NCBI GenBank assembly: GCA_030588275.1
Contig: JAUUYJ010000099.1
Location: forward strand, 1 to 8,586
Source of the DNA: Candidatus Zixiibacteriota bacterium
GTDB lineage: Bacteria > Zixibacteria > MSB-5A5 > GN15 > JAAZOE01
Reading direction: 5' to 3'
DNA length: 8,586 nt
The position numbers were made by a program, and so were the translations under genes. Every line of letters starts with the position of its first letter. Position 1 is the stretch's first letter. Under the pieces are notes generated by a model. It made no database searches. It worked only from the letters and a program-made list of their open reading frames with translations, and was not told the DNA's origin. This document shows, piece by piece, positions 7,189 to 8,586 of the stretch.

Positions 7189-7899
7189 TCAAAAACGATC
7201 CCCGCGAGCCAAATCGAACAGATCATCAACCATAATTGTCTGATCACTTTTGAATCCCTGGCCATACTTTACTCCAACCAAGAGCCCAAACGACCGGGAC
7301 ATACTCTCAAGCGTCCAGATATAATCTCTCGATTTTTCCTGGTTCAAGAACTGACTCTTGTGGCACTTCAATGCCTCAATCCAACGATCAAACTGTCCGG
7401 TAACATCGACGACCAGATCGGGCTGAATATTCGGTGGGAGAAAGTAAAAATATATCCGAGGCGCATCGCATGGCTCACCCTCGACCCCAACTTTTTTCAG
7501 GCCAGCCAGGTTGGCCGCATTTATCGTAATCTCACCGCAGGCGACATGGTCGGCATGCGATTGCCGTCGTCCATGCCCTTTCCAGGGGGCCGGACAAAGA
7601 ATAATGCGCGGTCGATAACGGCGCAGATCAGCCGCCAGCATGATCCGCTTTTCATAATCATCGACCAATGAACTATCACCCCAATCGTAAGTCTTGAGCA
7701 GGGCAGCACCCATTGTCTGTGCCGCAGAGACCGATTCCTGCGCCCGAATTTCCGGATTACCACCGGTCCCCATCTCACCAGCGGTCAGGTAGATGATCCC
7801 TGCTTTGTACCCCTTCTCCACCAACTTGATCAAAACCGCACCGGAACCGACTTCGACATCGTCCGGGTGGGCACCAATTGATATTATGTCATAGTTCAT
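7189..7899 (-). CDS. bshB1: Bacillithiol biosynthesis deacetylase BshB1 (N-acetyl-alpha-D-glucosaminyl L-malate deacetylase)
   Basis: Zinc-dependent PIG-L/LmbE-family deacetylase that removes acetyl from GlcNAc-malate, the second step in making the low-molecular-weight thiol bacillithiol. Numbered from the ATG at 7899 (236 aa): the metal site motif GAHPDDVEVGSG is at 9-20 (H11 and D14 as zinc ligands, D13 as likely general base), the family segment TAGEMGTGG at 39-47, and the third ligand region SHADH at 114-118 with H118. The ending KYGQGFKSDQ...DDLFDL is typical of the BshB1 subfamily rather than general LmbE proteins. An in-frame GTG at 7935 would add 12 residues but lacks a ribosome-binding site and lies beyond the family N-terminus. 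The ATG itself has only a weak GGA upstream. Partner genes bshA and bshC are not in the window. The gene precedes the lipid operon by 233 bp, and I see no clear terminator between them. Confidence 0.88.
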   Translation of the reverse strand: MNYDIISIGAHPDDVEVGSGAVLIKLVEKGYKAGIIYLTAGEMGTGGNPEIRAQESVSAAQTMGAALLKTYDWGDSSLVDDYEKRIMLAADLRRYRPRIILCPAPWKGHGRRQSHADHVACGEITINAANLAGLKKVGVEGEPCDAPRIYFYFLPPNIQPDLVVDVTGQFDRWIEALKCHKSQFLNQEKSRDYIWTLESMSRSFGLLVGVKYGQGFKSDQTIMVDDLFDLARGDRF

Positions 7900-7923
7900 A
7901 TTTGGTTTTCCATGCAATCTTAT

Positions 7924-7962
7924 CTCAGAATACACGACAGCCAGAAAAGTGGCAACACCACC
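7924..7962. repeat. Imperfect direct repeat, copy A (39 bp)
   Basis: Begins CTCAGAATACACGACAGCC and ends ACACCACC on the plus strand. It pairs with copy B at 8022-8059, from which it differs by a few transitions and one extra A. A small dyad, GTGG-N5-CCAC (7949-7961), is kept in both copies although the 5-nt centre differs. Copy A lies directly upstream of bshB1 and contains its promoter candidate. Confidence 0.8.
7927..7955 (-). promoter_or_regulatory. Candidate promoter of bshB1
   Basis: TTGCCA (7955-7950) and TATTCT (7932-7927) are separated by exactly 17 bp. The predicted start gives a leader of about 20 nt before the ATG at 7899. The -35 is good and the -10 is mediocre. Both lie inside repeat copy A. 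Confidence 0.35.
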
Positions 7963-8021
7963 GCTTCGACAACAACTAAAGGTGCCAACACAACAACGTA
8001 TCGAATTCCCTGTAAACCAAG

Positions 8022-8059
8022 CTCAGAGTACGCAACAGCCAGAAAGTGGTAATGCCACC
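8022..8059. repeat. Imperfect direct repeat, copy B (38 bp)
   Basis: Begins CTCAGAGTACGCAACAGCC and ends ATGCCACC. It starts 98 bp from the start of copy A. It keeps the GTGG-N5-CCAC dyad (8046-8058). The equivalent promoter hexamers are weaker (TTACCA and TACTCT, 16-bp spacer). It runs straight into the first of two stem-loops. Confidence 0.8.
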
Positions 8060-8061
8060 TA

Positions 8062-8085
8062 ACCCCATTCGCTACGCTCAGGGGT
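8062..8085. repeat. Stem-loop 1 with loop TCGCTACGCTC
   Basis: ACCCC (8062-8066) pairs with GGGGT (8081-8085). The 14-nt loop contains TCGCTACGCTC (8069-8079), which is identical to the loop core of the neighbouring stem-loop. Confidence 0.55.
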
Positions 8086-8089
8086 AAGC

Positions 8090-8117
8090 GGCTGTAACTC
8101 GCTACGCTCGAACAGCC
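8090..8117. repeat. Stem-loop 2 with the same loop core
   Basis: GGCTGT (8090-8095) pairs with ACAGCC (8112-8117). The 16-nt loop holds the same TCGCTACGCTC (8099-8109), exactly 30 bp from the first. The stems of the two hairpins are unrelated. The ACAGCC arm also resembles the ACAGCC inside direct repeats A and B. Confidence 0.6.
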
Positions 8118-8120
8118 ACT

Positions 8121-8148
8121 AAAAAAGGGCCGGGGAGATCCCCGGCCC
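8121..8148 (-). terminator. Rho-independent terminator of the edge gene
   Basis: On the minus strand a 9-bp perfect GC-only stem, GGGCCGGGG/CCCCGGCCC (8148-8127) with loop ATCT, is followed by six T (8126-8121). It begins 28 bp after the TAA of the upstream gene. There is no T tract on the plus-strand side, so it works in the minus direction. Confidence 0.93.
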
Positions 8149-8176
8149 ATTACCTTACCACAATTTCAAATCCGGC

Positions 8177-8586
8177 TTAATTTAATTCTTCCGGTACGCA
8201 AAAGTTGTCGGAATGGAAGATTAGGATATCTTCCAAAAGGTCGTACAAAAACAGATCGGCGGTTCCGGTCAAAAGGTCGTTGCCCCGGAAGCTGTTTGAT
8301 TCATAGCTAATACCGTTGGCAGACAGAAAGGTGGCAAAGCCGTCCATCTGCTCTTTATACAAATACTTGGCCTCGTTGGAACTGATAAGTAATTTGGCAA
8401 TCGTATCAAAGTGCCCGGCATAACCAAAATCGTCACGTTGATGCACGTCTTCGATATTATTAGCCATCCACAACGACCAGATGTCATCATTTATGGCACC
8501 ATCCCGAGCGAAGGGCATATGTACCGCATGTTCCGGGAGGTACGAAGTCATATCGTCGGTCAACGTATCAGATACTTCAAACCCAA
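8177..8586 (-). CDS. 5'-truncated protein, possibly an esterase-type alpha/beta hydrolase (C-terminal part)
   Basis: The reading frame is open from the window edge to a TAA at 8177 (135 full codons). A TTG at 8563 could be read as a start, but the frame continues upstream without a stop and no ribosome-binding site is seen, so the gene almost certainly begins outside the window. The visible part is acidic with no membrane segment. The order MPF-x-x-DG...W-x-x-W (near the start), then a stretch ending YLYKEQMDGFATFLSANGI, then SFRGNDLL and a final helix DLLEDILIFHSDNF, recalls the C-terminal third of PF00756-type esterases. In those, the segment corresponds to the acid-bearing strand, the Phe-x-x-x-Leu helix and the His loop. 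The usual D-E and G-H residues appear to be N-E and G-N here. This is a resemblance from memory, not an alignment. The gene is followed by a strong terminator. Confidence 0.6.
   Translation of the reverse strand, partial: GFEVSDTLTDDMTSYLPEHAVHMPFARDGAINDDIWSLWMANNIEDVHQRDDFGYAGHFDTIAKLLISSNEAKYLYKEQMDGFATFLSANGISYESNSFRGNDLLTGTADLFLYDLLEDILIFHSDNFCVPEELN

Noticed and set aside
7150..7671. A 173-codon plus-strand frame opposite bshB1
   Set aside because: It lies antisense to a gene with clear catalytic motifs, matches no family I recognise and has no good start signal. It is a shadow frame.
7900..7935. GTG start of bshB1 at 7935
   Set aside because: No ribosome-binding site; it would overlap the promoter candidate and extend beyond the family N-terminus.
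7924..8117. CRISPR array
   Set aside because: There are only two imperfect repeats plus two short loop repeats, without regular unique spacers and with no cas genes.
7920..8150. A 76-codon minus-strand reading frame with a hydrophobic C-terminal half
   Set aside because: It runs through the rho-independent terminator, both stem-loops and both direct repeats. It reads the two repeat copies in different frames and overlaps the bshB1 start region. There is no ribosome-binding site, so it is chance.

Overview
The window carries one nearly continuous minus-strand gene block. Transcription runs from high to low coordinates. Every confidently called gene is a conserved bacterial housekeeping gene. 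The core is the classical type II fatty-acid/phospholipid cluster, in transcription order: yceD (DUF177), rpmF (ribosomal protein L32), plsX, fabH, fabD, fabG, acpP, fabF, rnc. Gaps are short (about 6 to 56 bp) and the order matches the operon known from many bacteria, so I read it as one transcription unit. PlsX and FabH start membrane lipid synthesis, FabD loads malonyl groups onto the acyl carrier protein AcpP, and FabG and FabF carry out reduction and condensation. YceD, L32 and RNase III tie the cluster to ribosome and rRNA production.

Upstream of that operon (6956-7188) is a 233-bp gap. It holds a good promoter candidate (7026-6999) and a perfect 7-bp dyad (6963-6983) lying in the predicted leader directly before the yceD ribosome-binding site. 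The dyad is the most plausible operator in the window.

Next is bshB1 (7189-7899), a zinc-dependent N-acetylglucosaminyl-malate deacetylase of bacillithiol synthesis. Behind it lies a repeat-rich spacer (7900-8176) with two copies of a 38/39-bp imperfect direct repeat, the nearer one carrying a promoter-like sequence for bshB1. The spacer also has two adjacent stem-loops with different stems but the same 11-nt loop, and a strong rho-independent terminator. That terminator ends the last gene, a 5'-truncated ORF at the window edge that resembles the C-terminal part of an esterase-type alpha/beta hydrolase.

Organism: moderate GC (roughly half, judged by eye), a Cys4-zinc L32, and bacillithiol synthesis beside a complete fab cluster suggest a Gram-negative-type lineage such as a member of the FCB superphylum (Zixibacteria-like). 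This is inference, not an identification. No CRISPR array, insertion sequence, tRNA or rRNA was seen. The coding part is ordinary; the non-coding DNA at 6956-7188 and 7900-8160 holds the material worth following up.
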